Assembly (NCBI RefSeq): GCF_007830495.1
Contig: NZ_VLKW01000012.1
Location: 186,001 to 250,000 of the forward strand
DNA from: Pseudoduganella flava
GTDB taxonomy: Bacteria; Pseudomonadota; Gammaproteobacteria; Burkholderiales; Burkholderiaceae_D
Reading direction: 5' to 3'
DNA: 64,000 nucleotides
The stretch's first letter is position 1, and every line of letters starts with the position of its first letter. A program made the position numbers and the translations under genes. This document shows, piece by piece, positions 44,884-55,116 of the stretch. A model generated the notes under the pieces. It saw only the letters and a list, made by a program, of their open reading frames with translations. It was not told the DNA's origin and ran no database searches.

Positions 44884-45699
44884 TTACGGCTGGTACACCC
44901 GCACGTACTCGACTTCCATGCGCCACGGCAGGCTGGCATCCTGCACCGCCCCGCCCAGGTCACCGCCGACCGCCAGGTTCAGCAGCAGGTACTGGGGCCG
45001 GTCGAACGGCCACTTCTCGTAATCGCCGTCGCCCGGGTTCGCCAGCTCGGCATAGGCGCGGCCATCGACGCCAACGCGGATGCGCTCCTTCGTCCACGTC
45101 AGCTGGTAGTCGTGGAAGGCGCCGCAGGCATCCGGCACGCTGGTGGTGGAGGTCTTGCCGGTGCCGCGCGGCCAGTTCTGCGCCCCCGTGTAGATGCTGC
45201 CGAGGATCTCGCCGGGCTTGTTGCCGACGTGTTCCATGATGTCGATCTCGCCGTCGACGGGCCACTTGCCGCCGGTGCCCAGCGTCCAGATGGCCGGCCA
45301 GCTGCCCGGCCCGCACGGCAGCTTCGCGCGCACTCCGATGAAGCCGTACGTCCAGCTGGCCTTGCCGCGGGTGACGAGCCGGGCGGACGTGTAGCGCTGG
45401 CCGCCATAGTCCGGCTGCGCCGTCAGCGCTTCCCGCCGCGCCGTGATCACGAGCCGGCCGCCCTTGACCTCGGCGTTCTCGCGCCGCGCCTTTGCGTAGT
45501 ACTGCAGCTCGTGGTTGTACCAACCCAGGCGATTACGCTCCGTGTCGTAATCCCACTTGCCCGGATCGGGCAGGCCGTCAACGTCGAATTCGTCGGCCCA
45601 CACGAGGCGCCAACCGGCGGGGACGCCGTCGGCATGGGCGCCGCCGCACGCCGCGACCAGCGCCACGGCAGCGAAGATACGACGTGCAAGGACGGCCAT
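44884..45699 (-). CDS. GH16 family secreted beta-glucanase (laminarinase-like)
   Basis: This 271-residue protein has a signal peptide (MAVLARRIFAAVALVAACGG, cut near AHA). GEIDIMEHVG places nucleophile Glu151, Asp153 and acid/base Glu156 in the EIDIME motif of GH16 laminarinases. YTSARLVTRGKASWTYGFIG and GSWPAIWTLG are conserved substrate-cleft elements. The start was chosen for the GGGGAG just upstream and the clean signal peptide. It should cut beta-1,3 or mixed-linkage glucans to oligosaccharides for the adjacent receptor. A LacI-type site lies in its promoter. Confidence 0.93.
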   Translation of the reverse strand: MAVLARRIFAAVALVAACGGAHADGVPAGWRLVWADEFDVDGLPDPGKWDYDTERNRLGWYNHELQYYAKARRENAEVKGGRLVITARREALTAQPDYGGQRYTSARLVTRGKASWTYGFIGVRAKLPCGPGSWPAIWTLGTGGKWPVDGEIDIMEHVGNKPGEILGSIYTGAQNWPRGTGKTSTTSVPDACGAFHDYQLTWTKERIRVGVDGRAYAELANPGDGDYEKWPFDRPQYLLLNLAVGGDLGGAVQDASLPWRMEVEYVRVYQP

Positions 45700-45752
45700 G
45701 GCTCTCCCCGATTGACGCAGCGGCAGGCGCATGCAAAGATGAATGTGGTGAC

Positions 45753-45768
45753 ATGGTAACGTTTCCAT
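45753..45768. promoter_or_regulatory. LacI-family operator between the GH16 and deacetylase genes
   Basis: ATGGTAACGTTTCCAT matches the receptor operator with a single mismatched pair. It sits in the 139-bp divergent gap, 54 bp from the GH16 start and 71 bp from the deacetylase start, so it may control both. Confidence 0.75.
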
Positions 45769-45838
45769 TTTTCCACCGCAATGCGCGCCGCAGCATGCCG
45801 TTGCAAACTTGACACAGCCTCGTGACCAAGGTGAGCCA

Positions 45839-46633
45839 ATGACCAAATCGATCCTGTCCCTGCTGGTTCTTGCCGGCCTGCTGCATACCGCCAGTGCCGC
45901 CGAATCCTTCCACTGGCCGGGCGGCGCCAAGGCGGCCGTCAGCCTTGCCTACGACGATGCCGCGCCATCGCAACTGGATCACGCGCTGCCCACGCTGAAC
46001 AAATACGGGCTGCGCGGCACGTTCTACCTGACCTTGTCCAGCCCCACGGTGGACAAGCGCCTGGCCGAATGGCGCGCGGCCGCCGCCCAGGGCCACGAGC
46101 TGGCGAACCACTCGCTGTTTCATCAGTGCCGGCGTTCGCAACCGGAGCGGGAATGGGTCGAGCCGCACCGCAACCTCGATACGACGACGGCGGCGCAGAT
46201 GCGCGACCAGGTTGCGCTGGCCAACACGATGCTGTACGCGATCGATGGGCGCCGCGAACGCACGTTCACGGCGCCGTGTGGCGACCTGCTGGCGGCCGGC
46301 GTGAATTACCTGCCGGCGCTGCACGGGGACTTTGTTGCGATCAAGGCCAGCGTGGCCGATGGCCCCGTCCAGGCAATGGACGCGCTGGACCCTTATCGCG
46401 TTCCCGTCTTCAGCCCGGTGAATCAGACCGGGGCGCAACTGATTGCGCTGGTGAAGCAGGCGGGCGAACGCGGCACGATGATCGCGTTCACGTTCCACGG
46501 CATCGGCGGCGACTACCTGACCAACTCGAGCGCGGCGCACGAGGAACTGGTGCGCTACCTGGCCGAACACCGCGACGAATACTGGATCGACACGTTCCTG
46601 AACATCATGCGCCATGTGAAGGCGAACCGCTGA
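45839..46633 (+). CDS. Secreted polysaccharide deacetylase (NodB-like)
   Basis: This 264-residue protein has a signal peptide (MTKSILSLLVLAGLLHTASA). The NodB fold is seen in AVSLAYDDAAPSQLDHALPT, whose Asp-Asp pair supplies base and metal ligand, and GHELANHSLFHQC, which gives the two metal His. FTAPCGD and FTFHGIGGDY are distal motifs. It may remove acetyl groups from the glycan handled by GH16 and the receptor. AAGGTGAG precedes the start. Confidence 0.88.
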   Translation: MTKSILSLLVLAGLLHTASAAESFHWPGGAKAAVSLAYDDAAPSQLDHALPTLNKYGLRGTFYLTLSSPTVDKRLAEWRAAAAQGHELANHSLFHQCRRSQPEREWVEPHRNLDTTTAAQMRDQVALANTMLYAIDGRRERTFTAPCGDLLAAGVNYLPALHGDFVAIKASVADGPVQAMDALDPYRVPVFSPVNQTGAQLIALVKQAGERGTMIAFTFHGIGGDYLTNSSAAHEELVRYLAEHRDEYWIDTFLNIMRHVKANR

Positions 46634-46698
46634 GCGATTGGCGGGGCAGGGCGACTTCCAGTATTCTCTGCTCGTTTCTTCATCAACGGGAAAATCGA

Positions 46699-47709
46699 GT
46701 GGCAACCATCAAAGACGTCGCCCGGCTCGCGGGCGTGGGCCTGGGCACCGCCTCGCGCGCGATCAACGGCAGCGGCCCCGTGTCGCCCGCCACGCTGGAG
46801 CGGGTGCGGAAGGCGATCGAGGAACTGGGCTTTCGGCCGTCGCATGCGGCGCGCGCGCTGCTGTCGGGCTCTTCGAAGATGATCGGCGTGTACATCCCGG
46901 CGCTGTCCGGCACGTTCTACACACCGATCCTGCAGATCATCGATACCGAGCTGCGTGCCGCCGGCCTGCACATGGTGGTGGCGTTCGGCCAGGGCCTCGG
47001 CAACGCGCGCCGGCAGGCGCTGGACGGCATCGGCTTCCTGATCGAACGGGGGTGCGACGGCCTGATCGTGATGACCAGCGCGCTGCGGGAGGACGACCTG
47101 GCGCAGCTGGGCCCGAAGCTGTCGCGCCTCGTCGCACTGAACCACGGCTTCGCCACGATCCCCGAGCAATGCTTCACCGCCGACCACGTGCTGGGCGGCC
47201 GCCTTGCGGCGCGCACGCTGCTGGAACACGGCCACCGCGCGAGCGCCGTCATCACCGGGCCGATGGAGCTGGAGGACAGCGCCGCCCGCAACGACGGCTT
47301 CAACGCCGAGCTGGCGGAAGCGGGCATCGATCCGGCGACGCTGTGGCGCCACGAAGGCGATTTCTCGCCGGCCAGCGGCTGGGCCGCGGCACAGGCGTTC
47401 GTCGCGTCGGGCTGCCAGGCCACGGCGCTGTTCTGCGCCAACGACGAGATGGCCGTCGGCGCGCTGTCGTACTTCCAGGAAGCGGGTATCCGGGTGCCGC
47501 AGGATCTGTCGGTGATGGCCTATGACGACACGCCGAGCGCGGAATATGCCGCACCGCGCCTGACGTCGGTGCGCATGCCGTGGCGGCAGATGACGTTGAA
47601 CGGCCTGAATGCGCTGCTGAACCTGTGCTATGACCTGAAGCGGCCGGTGGAGCGGGAGTTTCCTGTCACGGTGACCGTCAGGGCGTCGGTGGCACAACGC
47701 CGGGACTGA
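46699..47709 (+). CDS. LacI-family transcription repressor of the glycan locus
   Basis: This is a 336-residue regulator with a GTG start that places the HTH at the exact N terminus (VATIKDVARLAGVGLGTASR). The hinge helix RPSHAARALLSG and periplasmic-binding sugar domain follow. It lies beside the genes with GGAAACGTTTCC palindromes, so it probably represses the receptor and GH16/deacetylase genes until a sugar is bound. The 3' end overlaps the convergent Kef gene by 32 bp. Confidence 0.92.
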   Translation: MATIKDVARLAGVGLGTASRAINGSGPVSPATLERVRKAIEELGFRPSHAARALLSGSSKMIGVYIPALSGTFYTPILQIIDTELRAAGLHMVVAFGQGLGNARRQALDGIGFLIERGCDGLIVMTSALREDDLAQLGPKLSRLVALNHGFATIPEQCFTADHVLGGRLAARTLLEHGHRASAVITGPMELEDSAARNDGFNAELAEAGIDPATLWRHEGDFSPASGWAAAQAFVASGCQATALFCANDEMAVGALSYFQEAGIRVPQDLSVMAYDDTPSAEYAAPRLTSVRMPWRQMTLNGLNALLNLCYDLKRPVEREFPVTVTVRASVAQRRD

Positions 47710-49486
47710 ACGACTCCGGCGCGCCTTCTTTCAGCCGCAGCCGGTCTTCCTCGAACGAGCGCGCCAGCTCCTGCTGCGCGGCCTGCCCGATGCTGATGCG
47801 CTTGGCCTCGTCCTGGTAGTGCGGCTGCAGCGATTCCAGGGTGGCGAGGTTGTGCGCGCGGAAGCGCTCGCGGGCCCGTTCCGCCGTGTCGGCATCGACA
47901 CCCAGGTGTTCCAGCGCGTGCCGGCCCAGCAGCAGCGCGCCGTCGAACGTTTCGCGCTCGATCGTCTCGACGCCGCGGGCGCGCAGCTCGAACAGGTGCG
48001 TCACATTGCGCGCCCGGCCGACGATCTTCAGGTGCGGGAAGTGTTCGCGCACAAGGTCCGTCAGCGCCAGGCTTGTCGGCATGTCGTCGATCGCATTGAT
48101 GATCAATACCGCCTCGGCGGCACCGGCCTGGCGCAGCAGGTCCAGGCGCGTCGCATCGCCGTAGAACACGCGGTGGCCGAAGCGGCGCAAGGTCTCGATC
48201 AGTTCGGGATCGTTGTCCAGCACCGTCACCTTGAACCCCGACGCCATCAGCAGGCGGCCGGCGATCTGGCCCACGCGGCCGAAGCCGGCGATGATCACGC
48301 GCGCCCCTTGCGGTTCGATGACGTCGGCCGGCCTCTTTGCCTTCGGGTTCAGCGCCTTGCCGAGACGGCCGGCAGCCAGCATCGCGAGCGGCGTCAGCGC
48401 CATCGACAGCGCGGCCACCAGCACCAGCGTCTGCGTCCATTGCGCGGACAGCACGCGCTCGTCCTGCGCCGCCGCCAGCACGACGAACGCGAACTCGCTG
48501 CCCTGCGCCATCACGGCGGCGAACGGCCAGCGCTGTGCCGCCGGCACCTTCAGTGCCCGCGCCAGCGCGGCCATCACGATCATCTTCAGCACGACGTAGC
48601 CGATGGTCAGCGCGCCGATCAGCCATGGCTGGGCCGCCAGCATGCCGAGGTTGACGGACATGCCGACGGACGTGAAGAACAGCCCGAGCAGCAGGCCCTT
48701 GAACGGCTCCAGGTCCGTCTCCAGCGCCTTGCGGTATTCGGAACTGGCCAGCAGCACGCCGGCCAGGAACGCGCCAAGGCCCATCGACAGGTCGGCCAGC
48801 GACATCAGCTGCGCGATGCCCAGCACCAGCAACAGCGCGAACGCGGTGAAGATCTCGCGCAGCCGCGTGCCGGCCACGAAGCGCAGCAGCGGCGGCATCA
48901 GGTAGCGGCCGATCAGCAGCACGGCGGCCACCGCGCCGGCCGCGCGCAGCCAGCTGAAGTCGCCGGCATCGCCGCCCGGCGCCAGCAGCGGCAGGACGAC
49001 CAGCAATGGAATCGCGGCCATGTCCTGGAACAGCAGGATCGCGAACGCCGCCTTGCCGGCCGGCGTGTGCTGCAAGTGCCGCTCCTGCATCGTCTGCACG
49101 GCGATCGCCGTCGACGACAGCGCCAGCGCGATACCGGCGACGGCCGCGGCCACCCAGCCCAAGCCCAGCAGCGCCGCGACGGCGGCAAACGCGGCGCCGC
49201 ACGCGACCAGCTGCAGCGCGCCGCCGCCCAGCACGAGGCGGCGCATGGCCATCAGCTTGTCCGCCTGCAGCTCGAGGCCGATCAGGAACAGCATCAGCAC
49301 GACACCGATTTCCGCCACGTGCCCGATCAGCTCCACCTTGCCGACCAGCGCCAGCCCCCACGGACCGATCAAGCAGCCGCCGACCAGGTAGCCGAGGACG
49401 GAGCCCAGGCGCAAGCGCTGCGCCAGCGGCACGAGCAGGACGGCGGTGAGCAGGAAGACGATAGGGGTGAGCAGCAGGTCGTGCAT
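47678..49486 (-). CDS. Kef-type K+/H+ antiporter with RCK (TrkA-N) domain
   Basis: This 602-residue protein has about 12 membrane helices of the CPA2 family (GYLVGGCLIGPWGLALVG, FLIGLELQADKLMAMRR, LLFQDMAAIPLLVVLP) and a cytoplasmic RCK domain (VIIAGFGRVGQIAGRLLMAS). The HLxxTxxGKAAFA and glutathione-site regions resemble KefB/KefC, which release K+ during electrophile stress. No kefF/kefG ancillary gene is adjacent. KefB and KefC cannot be separated by eye. Confidence 0.92.
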   Translation of the reverse strand: MHDLLLTPIVFLLTAVLLVPLAQRLRLGSVLGYLVGGCLIGPWGLALVGKVELIGHVAEIGVVLMLFLIGLELQADKLMAMRRLVLGGGALQLVACGAAFAAVAALLGLGWVAAAVAGIALALSSTAIAVQTMQERHLQHTPAGKAAFAILLFQDMAAIPLLVVLPLLAPGGDAGDFSWLRAAGAVAAVLLIGRYLMPPLLRFVAGTRLREIFTAFALLLVLGIAQLMSLADLSMGLGAFLAGVLLASSEYRKALETDLEPFKGLLLGLFFTSVGMSVNLGMLAAQPWLIGALTIGYVVLKMIVMAALARALKVPAAQRWPFAAVMAQGSEFAFVVLAAAQDERVLSAQWTQTLVLVAALSMALTPLAMLAAGRLGKALNPKAKRPADVIEPQGARVIIAGFGRVGQIAGRLLMASGFKVTVLDNDPELIETLRRFGHRVFYGDATRLDLLRQAGAAEAVLIINAIDDMPTSLALTDLVREHFPHLKIVGRARNVTHLFELRARGVETIERETFDGALLLGRHALEHLGVDADTAERARERFRAHNLATLESLQPHYQDEAKRISIGQAAQQELARSFEEDRLRLKEGAPESFSPGVVPPTP

Positions 49487-49571
49487 GGTGTCGGGCGTGG
49501 CATAAGGGGTGACCGATTATAGGTCAGCGCTCCTGCTACACTGGCGCATCTCTTTTGCATTGCTATCGACC

Positions 49572-50108
49572 ATGCCGACTTGCCAGGATCTCGTTCTCCT
49601 CGCCGCCTACAACGCGGACATGAACCGCAAGCTGTACGACGCGGCTGCCCAGTTGCCGGCCGGCGAACTGACCGCCGACCGCGGCGCGTTCTTCGGCTCC
49701 CTGGCCGGCACGATGAACCACTTGCTGACGGCCGACACGATCTGGCTGACGCGCTTCACGGATCACCCGGCCGGCTTCACGGCGCTGGCACCGCTGCGCG
49801 GCCAGCCCGCGCCCACGTCGCTGGCGCACAGCTTCGGTACCGAACTGCCGGTCCTGCGCGCCTACCGCGAACGCCTCGACGGCTACATCACGGCACTGGC
49901 CGCGGAACTGCGCCCGGAGCACCTGGAGACGACGTTCGTCTACCGCAGCACGAAAGGCATCGCGTTCCACAAGCATTTCGGCAGCGTGCTGCTGCACTTC
50001 TTCAACCACCAGACCCACCACCGCGGCCAGGCCAGCACGCTGCTGACGCAGGCCGGCGTCGACATCGGCGTGACCGACCTGCTCGTGATCGTGCCGGAGG
50101 TGGCGTGA
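49572..50108 (+). CDS. DinB family protein
   Basis: This 178-residue four-helix protein has the DinB metal-binding His at GTMNHLLTADTIWLTRF and at FFNHQTHHRGQASTLL. DinB proteins are thiol-related or stress-linked metal proteins with no fixed reaction. The stop overlaps the start of the GNAT gene (TGATG). Confidence 0.9.
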   Translation: MPTCQDLVLLAAYNADMNRKLYDAAAQLPAGELTADRGAFFGSLAGTMNHLLTADTIWLTRFTDHPAGFTALAPLRGQPAPTSLAHSFGTELPVLRAYRERLDGYITALAAELRPEHLETTFVYRSTKGIAFHKHFGSVLLHFFNHQTHHRGQASTLLTQAGVDIGVTDLLVIVPEVA

Positions 50109-50623
50109 TGGGGCTGGCCTTCGTCGACATCGCCACGATCTCCCCCGCGACGCTGCTCGCTTTCGAAGAAGCCAACCGCGCCTACTTCGAGTCGATGATC
50201 GACGGGCGCGCTCCGTCGTTCTACAGCCTGGAGGGTGTTGCGCAACACGTCGCCGGCTTGCGCGAGGAGGCCGAACGGGGTACCGCTGCGTCGTTCGTCA
50301 TCGCCGACGCGGCCGGCGCGCTGCTGGGCCGCGCCAACCTGAAGCGGATCGACACGGCGGCGGGCAGCGCGGAAATCGGCTACCGCATCGGTGCCGACCA
50401 CGCGGGCAAGGGCATCGCCACCCGCGCCGTCGCCTTCCTGCTGGACGAAGCGCGGGACCGGGGCCTCGCCACGGTCGAAGCGCTCGTCCTCGCCAGCAAT
50501 GCGGCGTCGGCGCGGGTGCTCGACAAATGCGGCTTCGTGCCGGCCGCCGAGGCCACCGGCATCACGGTGACCACGGCGCGCGGCACCGAAGGCACGCGCC
50601 GCTACCGCATCAGCCTTGCTTAG
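50108..50623 (+). CDS. GNAT family N-acetyltransferase
   Basis: This 171-residue protein has the RimJ/RimL-like acetyl-CoA loop EIGYRIGADHAGKGIATRAV and the C-terminal NAASARVLDKCGF. It could acetylate ribosomal proteins, amino acids or a drug; unknown. Coupled to the DinB gene and overlapping the convergent SnoaL-like gene by 4 bp. Confidence 0.9.
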   Translation: MGLAFVDIATISPATLLAFEEANRAYFESMIDGRAPSFYSLEGVAQHVAGLREEAERGTAASFVIADAAGALLGRANLKRIDTAAGSAEIGYRIGADHAGKGIATRAVAFLLDEARDRGLATVEALVLASNAASARVLDKCGFVPAAEATGITVTTARGTEGTRRYRISLA

Positions 50624-50997
50624 GCGCTGAACGCTTCCTTCGCCGCGACCGTATCGAGCGCCTCGCGCAGCAACTTGATCTTGCCGTTTTCGGCGACGAG
50701 CCGGCCGGCATACGTTTGCCGGTAGATCTTCCCGGTCGACAGCACCTTCGCTTCGACGCTGTACTCGCCAAAGGCTTGCTCGTCCGTCTCGATGAACATC
50801 CGCACGTCGTGGAAGCGGAAGTCCGGCACGTTCTTCAGCAGCGAGCGGATGAATGCGGCGATCGCCTGCGGTCCCTGGGCACGGGCGCCGATGTAGGGCA
50901 GTTCGATAATGCCGTCGTCGGCGAACAGCGCGCCGGTGGCGTCGGGGTCCTGGATCGATGCGAGATAGGCGCGCAGCAGTTCGGGGGCGTTCTTCAT
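50620..50997 (-). CDS. NTF2-like/SnoaL-type small protein
   Basis: This 125-residue cone-fold protein has LLRAYLASIQDPDATGALFA, GIIELPYIGARAQGPQAIAA and SLLKNVPDFRFHDVRMFIE. Such proteins act as small isomerases, hydratases or binding proteins. It follows an SDR gene on the same strand after 55 bp, a common pairing for a short catabolic or detoxifying step. Confidence 0.87.
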   Translation of the reverse strand: MKNAPELLRAYLASIQDPDATGALFADDGIIELPYIGARAQGPQAIAAFIRSLLKNVPDFRFHDVRMFIETDEQAFGEYSVEAKVLSTGKIYRQTYAGRLVAENGKIKLLREALDTVAAKEAFSA

Positions 50998-51052
50998 GGT
51001 GTTCTCCTGGTGGATGGCTGCCGGCCGTTGCCGGCAGCGCGGTGCATGGCGA

Positions 51053-51817
<765 letters not shown>

Positions 51818-51880
51818 GGTCAGCTCCTTCTGTTCGGGTTGTCGATGAAAGAATGGTAGCGGCGGGCTGACCCATTTAAA

Positions 51881-51891
51881 ATAGCAACTAT
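51881..51891. promoter_or_regulatory. Candidate LysR operator in the SDR-LysR divergent gap
   Basis: ATAG-CAA-CTAT is a short perfect inverted repeat in the 100-bp gap, overlapping the AT-rich promoter region of the SDR gene. It fits the T-N11-A style loosely. Confidence 0.4.
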
Positions 51892-51917
51892 CGCAAACCA
51901 TCATTGCAGAATTGACG

Positions 51918-52841
51918 ATGTCGAAATTACCGGATTTCGAAGGCCTGGCGATGTTCGCCAAGGTGGCCGAGGAGCGCTCGTTCGCCGGTGCGGCGCGCGC
52001 GTTGGGCGTGTCGGTGGCCACGGTGTCGCGGGCGGTGGCGCGGTTGGAAGACCGGCTCGGTGCGCGGCTCCTGAACCGCACGTCGCGCCAGCTGGCGTTG
52101 ACGGAGTTCGGCGCTTCGCTGGCGGAGCAGGCCGGCCAGGTGTTCGACCTGGCGGCTGCGGCGGAAGGCGCGGCGCGCGAGCAGTCGGCCCAGCCGCGCG
52201 GGCTGGTACGCCTGGCGGTGCCGATGTCGTTCGGGCTGCGCTGGGTTGCGCCGCTGCTGCCGGAATTCTTCCGCCGCTATCCGGAAGTGCAGCTGGACCT
52301 GCACCTGTCCGATGCGACGGTGGACCTGATCGGCGACGGCTTCGATGCGGCATTGCGCATCGCCGTGCTGCCGGATTCGTCGCTGGTCGCGCGCAAGCTG
52401 GCGCCGGTGCGGCGGCTGGTCGTCGCCTCGCCCGACTATCTGGCGCGGCACGGCGTCCCGCGTCATCCGGCGGACCTGCAGGCACACCAGTGCCTCGGCT
52501 ACGCATACCGCGCGCGCAGCGCCGCGTGGCAGTTCTGCAATCCGGCCGGCGAGGAAGCCACCGTGCTGCCGCGCGGGCCATTGCGGGTGACGAATTCCGA
52601 CGCACTGTTGCCGATGGTGCTGGCCGGGATGGCCATTTGCGAACTGCCGGACTTCATCGCCGCCGACCACGTGCGCGACGGCGGCCTCGTGCCGCTGCTG
52701 GGCGACTGGGCGATGCCGACGGGCGGGCTGTACTTCGTCACACCGTCGGCGCGGGCCCGGCCTGCGAAGGTCGAGGCGCTGGGGCAGTTCTTCGCCGAGC
52801 ACCTGTCCCGCCCCGGCTGGGTCTCGCAGCAGGAAGGCTGA
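51918..52841 (+). CDS. LysR-family transcription regulator
   Basis: This is a 307-residue LTTR: LPDFEGLAMFAKVAEERSFA, HTH GVSVATVSRAVARLEDRLGA, and effector domain with LVRLAVPMSFGLRWVAPLLP. The ATG was preferred to a TTG two codons upstream. It probably controls the divergent SDR-NTF2 unit. It ends 3 bp from the convergent second SDR gene. Confidence 0.92.
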   Translation: MSKLPDFEGLAMFAKVAEERSFAGAARALGVSVATVSRAVARLEDRLGARLLNRTSRQLALTEFGASLAEQAGQVFDLAAAAEGAAREQSAQPRGLVRLAVPMSFGLRWVAPLLPEFFRRYPEVQLDLHLSDATVDLIGDGFDAALRIAVLPDSSLVARKLAPVRRLVVASPDYLARHGVPRHPADLQAHQCLGYAYRARSAAWQFCNPAGEEATVLPRGPLRVTNSDALLPMVLAGMAICELPDFIAADHVRDGGLVPLLGDWAMPTGGLYFVTPSARARPAKVEALGQFFAEHLSRPGWVSQQEG

Positions 52842-52844
52842 CGG

Positions 52845-53600
52845 TCAGAGCGCCTGCCCGCCGGACACCTCGATCCGCTGCGCCGTCACCCAGCGGTTTT
52901 CCGGTGCCAACAGGCTGGCGATCATCGGGCCGATATCGTCCGGCACGCCGACGCGGCCCAGCGCCGTCATCGCGGCGAACTGGCGGTTCAACTCCGCGTT
53001 GTCGCGCACGGCGCCGCCGCCGAAATCCGTCTCGATCGCGCCCGGCGCCACCGTGTTGACGGCGATGCCGCGCGCGCCGAGCTCCCTGGCCATGTAGCGC
53101 GTCAGCACTTCGACGGCGCCTTTCACGGCCGCATAGACGCCGTAGCCGGGATAGCTGATCCGCGTCAGGCCCGACGACAGCGTGACGATGCGGCCGCCAT
53201 CGGCCAGCAGCGGCAGCAGCGCCTGCGTCAGGAACAGCACGCCCTTGAAGTGCACGTCCACCAGGCGGTCGAACTGGGCTTCGGCGGTATCGGCCAGCAG
53301 GGCGTAGTCGCCGTGGCCGGCGTTGTGGACGACGTGGTCGAACGTGCTGCGGCCCCAGTTCTCTTCGAGGGCCTGGCGCAGGCGCTGCGCGAACGGCCCA
53401 AAGGCTTGCACGTCGCCGCTGTCGAGCTGGAAGGCGACGGCCTTGCGGCCCAGCGCCGCGATCTCAGCAACGACGGCCTGCGCATCGTCGGCCCGGCTCT
53501 GGTAAGTGATGACGACGTCGCCGCCGCGGCGGGCGATGCTGAGCGCCGTGTTGCGGCCAAGGCCGCGGCTGGCGCCGGTAACGAGGGTAATCGTGGTCAT
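52845..53600 (-). CDS. SDR family oxidoreductase
   Basis: This 251-residue SDR has TGASRGLGRN, HNAGHGD and the active-site Tyr-x3-Lys in YGVYAAVKGAVEVL. FGGGAVRDNAELNRQFAAMT lies before the C-terminal GGQAL. It is divergent from an AraC regulator that probably activates it. Substrate unknown. Confidence 0.92.
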   Translation of the reverse strand: MTTITLVTGASRGLGRNTALSIARRGGDVVITYQSRADDAQAVVAEIAALGRKAVAFQLDSGDVQAFGPFAQRLRQALEENWGRSTFDHVVHNAGHGDYALLADTAEAQFDRLVDVHFKGVLFLTQALLPLLADGGRIVTLSSGLTRISYPGYGVYAAVKGAVEVLTRYMARELGARGIAVNTVAPGAIETDFGGGAVRDNAELNRQFAAMTALGRVGVPDDIGPMIASLLAPENRWVTAQRIEVSGGQAL

Positions 53601-53741
53601 GAGAAAGCTCCTTGCGTATCGGTGGTTGGGAGCCCTTATCGTCGCGCCGCGTGCCGCTGCAAAATTTCGCAAAGGTACGGATTCTTTGCCTGATCCTCCA
53701 AGCGGCGTGCGGGCGCGCCGTTTCTCGGATACGCTTGTCCC

Positions 53742-54629
53742 ATGACCACCCTGCTCGAAGCCGTGCAACGCCATGCGGAAGCCCATGCGGATGCCGACGG
53801 CATTGCCCGATCCGCCATCCCCGGCCTGATGTGCGTGCGCGCCCACGTGCCCAGCGACCTGCAGTACGCGATCTCGAAGCCGCTCGTGTGCCTCGTCGTG
53901 CAGGGCGCCAAGAACGTGACGATGGGCGCCCAATCGTTCGACTTCGCGGCTGGCGACTCGCTGCTGATCGCGGCGGACGTACCGGTCGTCAGCCAGATCA
54001 CCCGCGCCAGCTTGGCGGCGCCCTACCTGTCGCTGGTGCTGGAACTGGAGCTGCCGCTGATCGCCGAGCTGTGCCTGCAGGTGGGCGGCGCGCCGGCCGA
54101 CAGCGGCGCGCCGGTGCGTGTCGAGACGACGGACACCGAAGTGGCCGACGCGGCGCTGCGCCTGCTGCGTCTGCTCGACCGGCCCGCCGCCGTGCCCGTG
54201 CTGCAAGCCCAGCTGGTGCGCGAGCTGCACTACTGGCTGCTGGCCGGCCGCCACGGTGCCGCACTGCGCCGGCTCGGCTGGCCGAACGGCCCGGCCCAGC
54301 GGATCGCCCGCGCCGTGGCGCTGTTGCGCACCGAGTTCGCGCGCACCTTGCCGGTCGAGCAATTGGCGGACGTGGCCGGCATGAGCCCATCGTCGTTCCA
54401 CCAGCATTTCCGTGCGGTGACGTCGCTGTCGCCTCTGCAATTCCAGAAGCAGCTGCGGCTGATCGAAGCGCGCCGCCGCATGCTGGCCGAGGGCGCGTCC
54501 GTCAGCACTGCGGCGTTTGCGGTCGGTTATGAAAGCGTGCCGCAATTTACCCGCGAGTACGGCCGCATGTTCGGCGCGACGCCGGCGCGCGACACGAAGT
54601 CCACGCGCGCGCGGACTCAGGCCGCATAA
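53742..54629 (+). CDS. AraC-family transcription regulator
   Basis: This 295-residue regulator has an AraC_N-type cupin sensor domain (SAIPGLMCVRAHVPSDLQYA, KPLVCLVVQGAKNVTMGAQ) and two HTH motifs at the C terminus (LPVEQLADVAGMSPSSFHQH and VSTAAFAVGYESVPQFTREY). This subtype commonly sits beside SDR or aldo-keto reductase genes, as here. Confidence 0.92.
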   Translation: MTTLLEAVQRHAEAHADADGIARSAIPGLMCVRAHVPSDLQYAISKPLVCLVVQGAKNVTMGAQSFDFAAGDSLLIAADVPVVSQITRASLAAPYLSLVLELELPLIAELCLQVGGAPADSGAPVRVETTDTEVADAALRLLRLLDRPAAVPVLQAQLVRELHYWLLAGRHGAALRRLGWPNGPAQRIARAVALLRTEFARTLPVEQLADVAGMSPSSFHQHFRAVTSLSPLQFQKQLRLIEARRRMLAEGASVSTAAFAVGYESVPQFTREYGRMFGATPARDTKSTRARTQAA

Positions 54630-54738
54630 CGGTGCGGTGCGCCGGCAGCACGATTGAAGAGGCAACTGGTGTTGCAGGCGAATTCGACTTAGTATGGATT
54701 CACACCTTCCCAGTCACGCCTTCTGACCGCGCCGCATC

Positions 54739-55116
54739 ATGACGAGCGAGCACCAGCCACCGCCAACCGCCGAACCCGGTTCCGACCATCCTGGACCGGA
54801 GCTCTCGTTCGGCCAGCTGCTGTATCGCTTCCTGTTCTTCGACTGGCTGTTTCGCGACGTAAACGCGGCGCGCGATCTGTTCGAACGCCACGCGGCCCGC
54901 CAGCACAACCAGCGCATGAGCCGCTACCTGCCCGTCTACCTGCGACGCTGGTCCGTGCTGGCCGTCTTCGACTTCGGCCTTGGCGTGCTGTGCGAGAAAG
55001 TCGTGCAGGCTACCGTGCTGTCCGCCTGGTTCTTCACGTGGTCCTGCGTCACCGTCACCGGCATGGTCGTCATCACGGTGGCCTGGCTGTTCCTCGCCTT
55101 CGCACGGATGCCTTGA
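54739..55116 (+). CDS. Small membrane protein of unknown function upstream of the peptide-export cassette
   Basis: This is a 125-residue protein with a polar Pro-rich N terminus, an aromatic segment (FGQLLYRFLFFDWLFRDV) and two C-terminal hydrophobic helices (LAVFDFGLGVLCEKVVQATV and WFFTWSCVTVTGMVVITVAW). No family is recognised. It is on the same strand as the peptide cassette but separated by about 180 bp that contain hairpins and a possible terminator, so membership in the system is only a possibility. Confidence 0.65.
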   Translation: MTSEHQPPPTAEPGSDHPGPELSFGQLLYRFLFFDWLFRDVNAARDLFERHAARQHNQRMSRYLPVYLRRWSVLAVFDFGLGVLCEKVVQATVLSAWFFTWSCVTVTGMVVITVAWLFLAFARMP

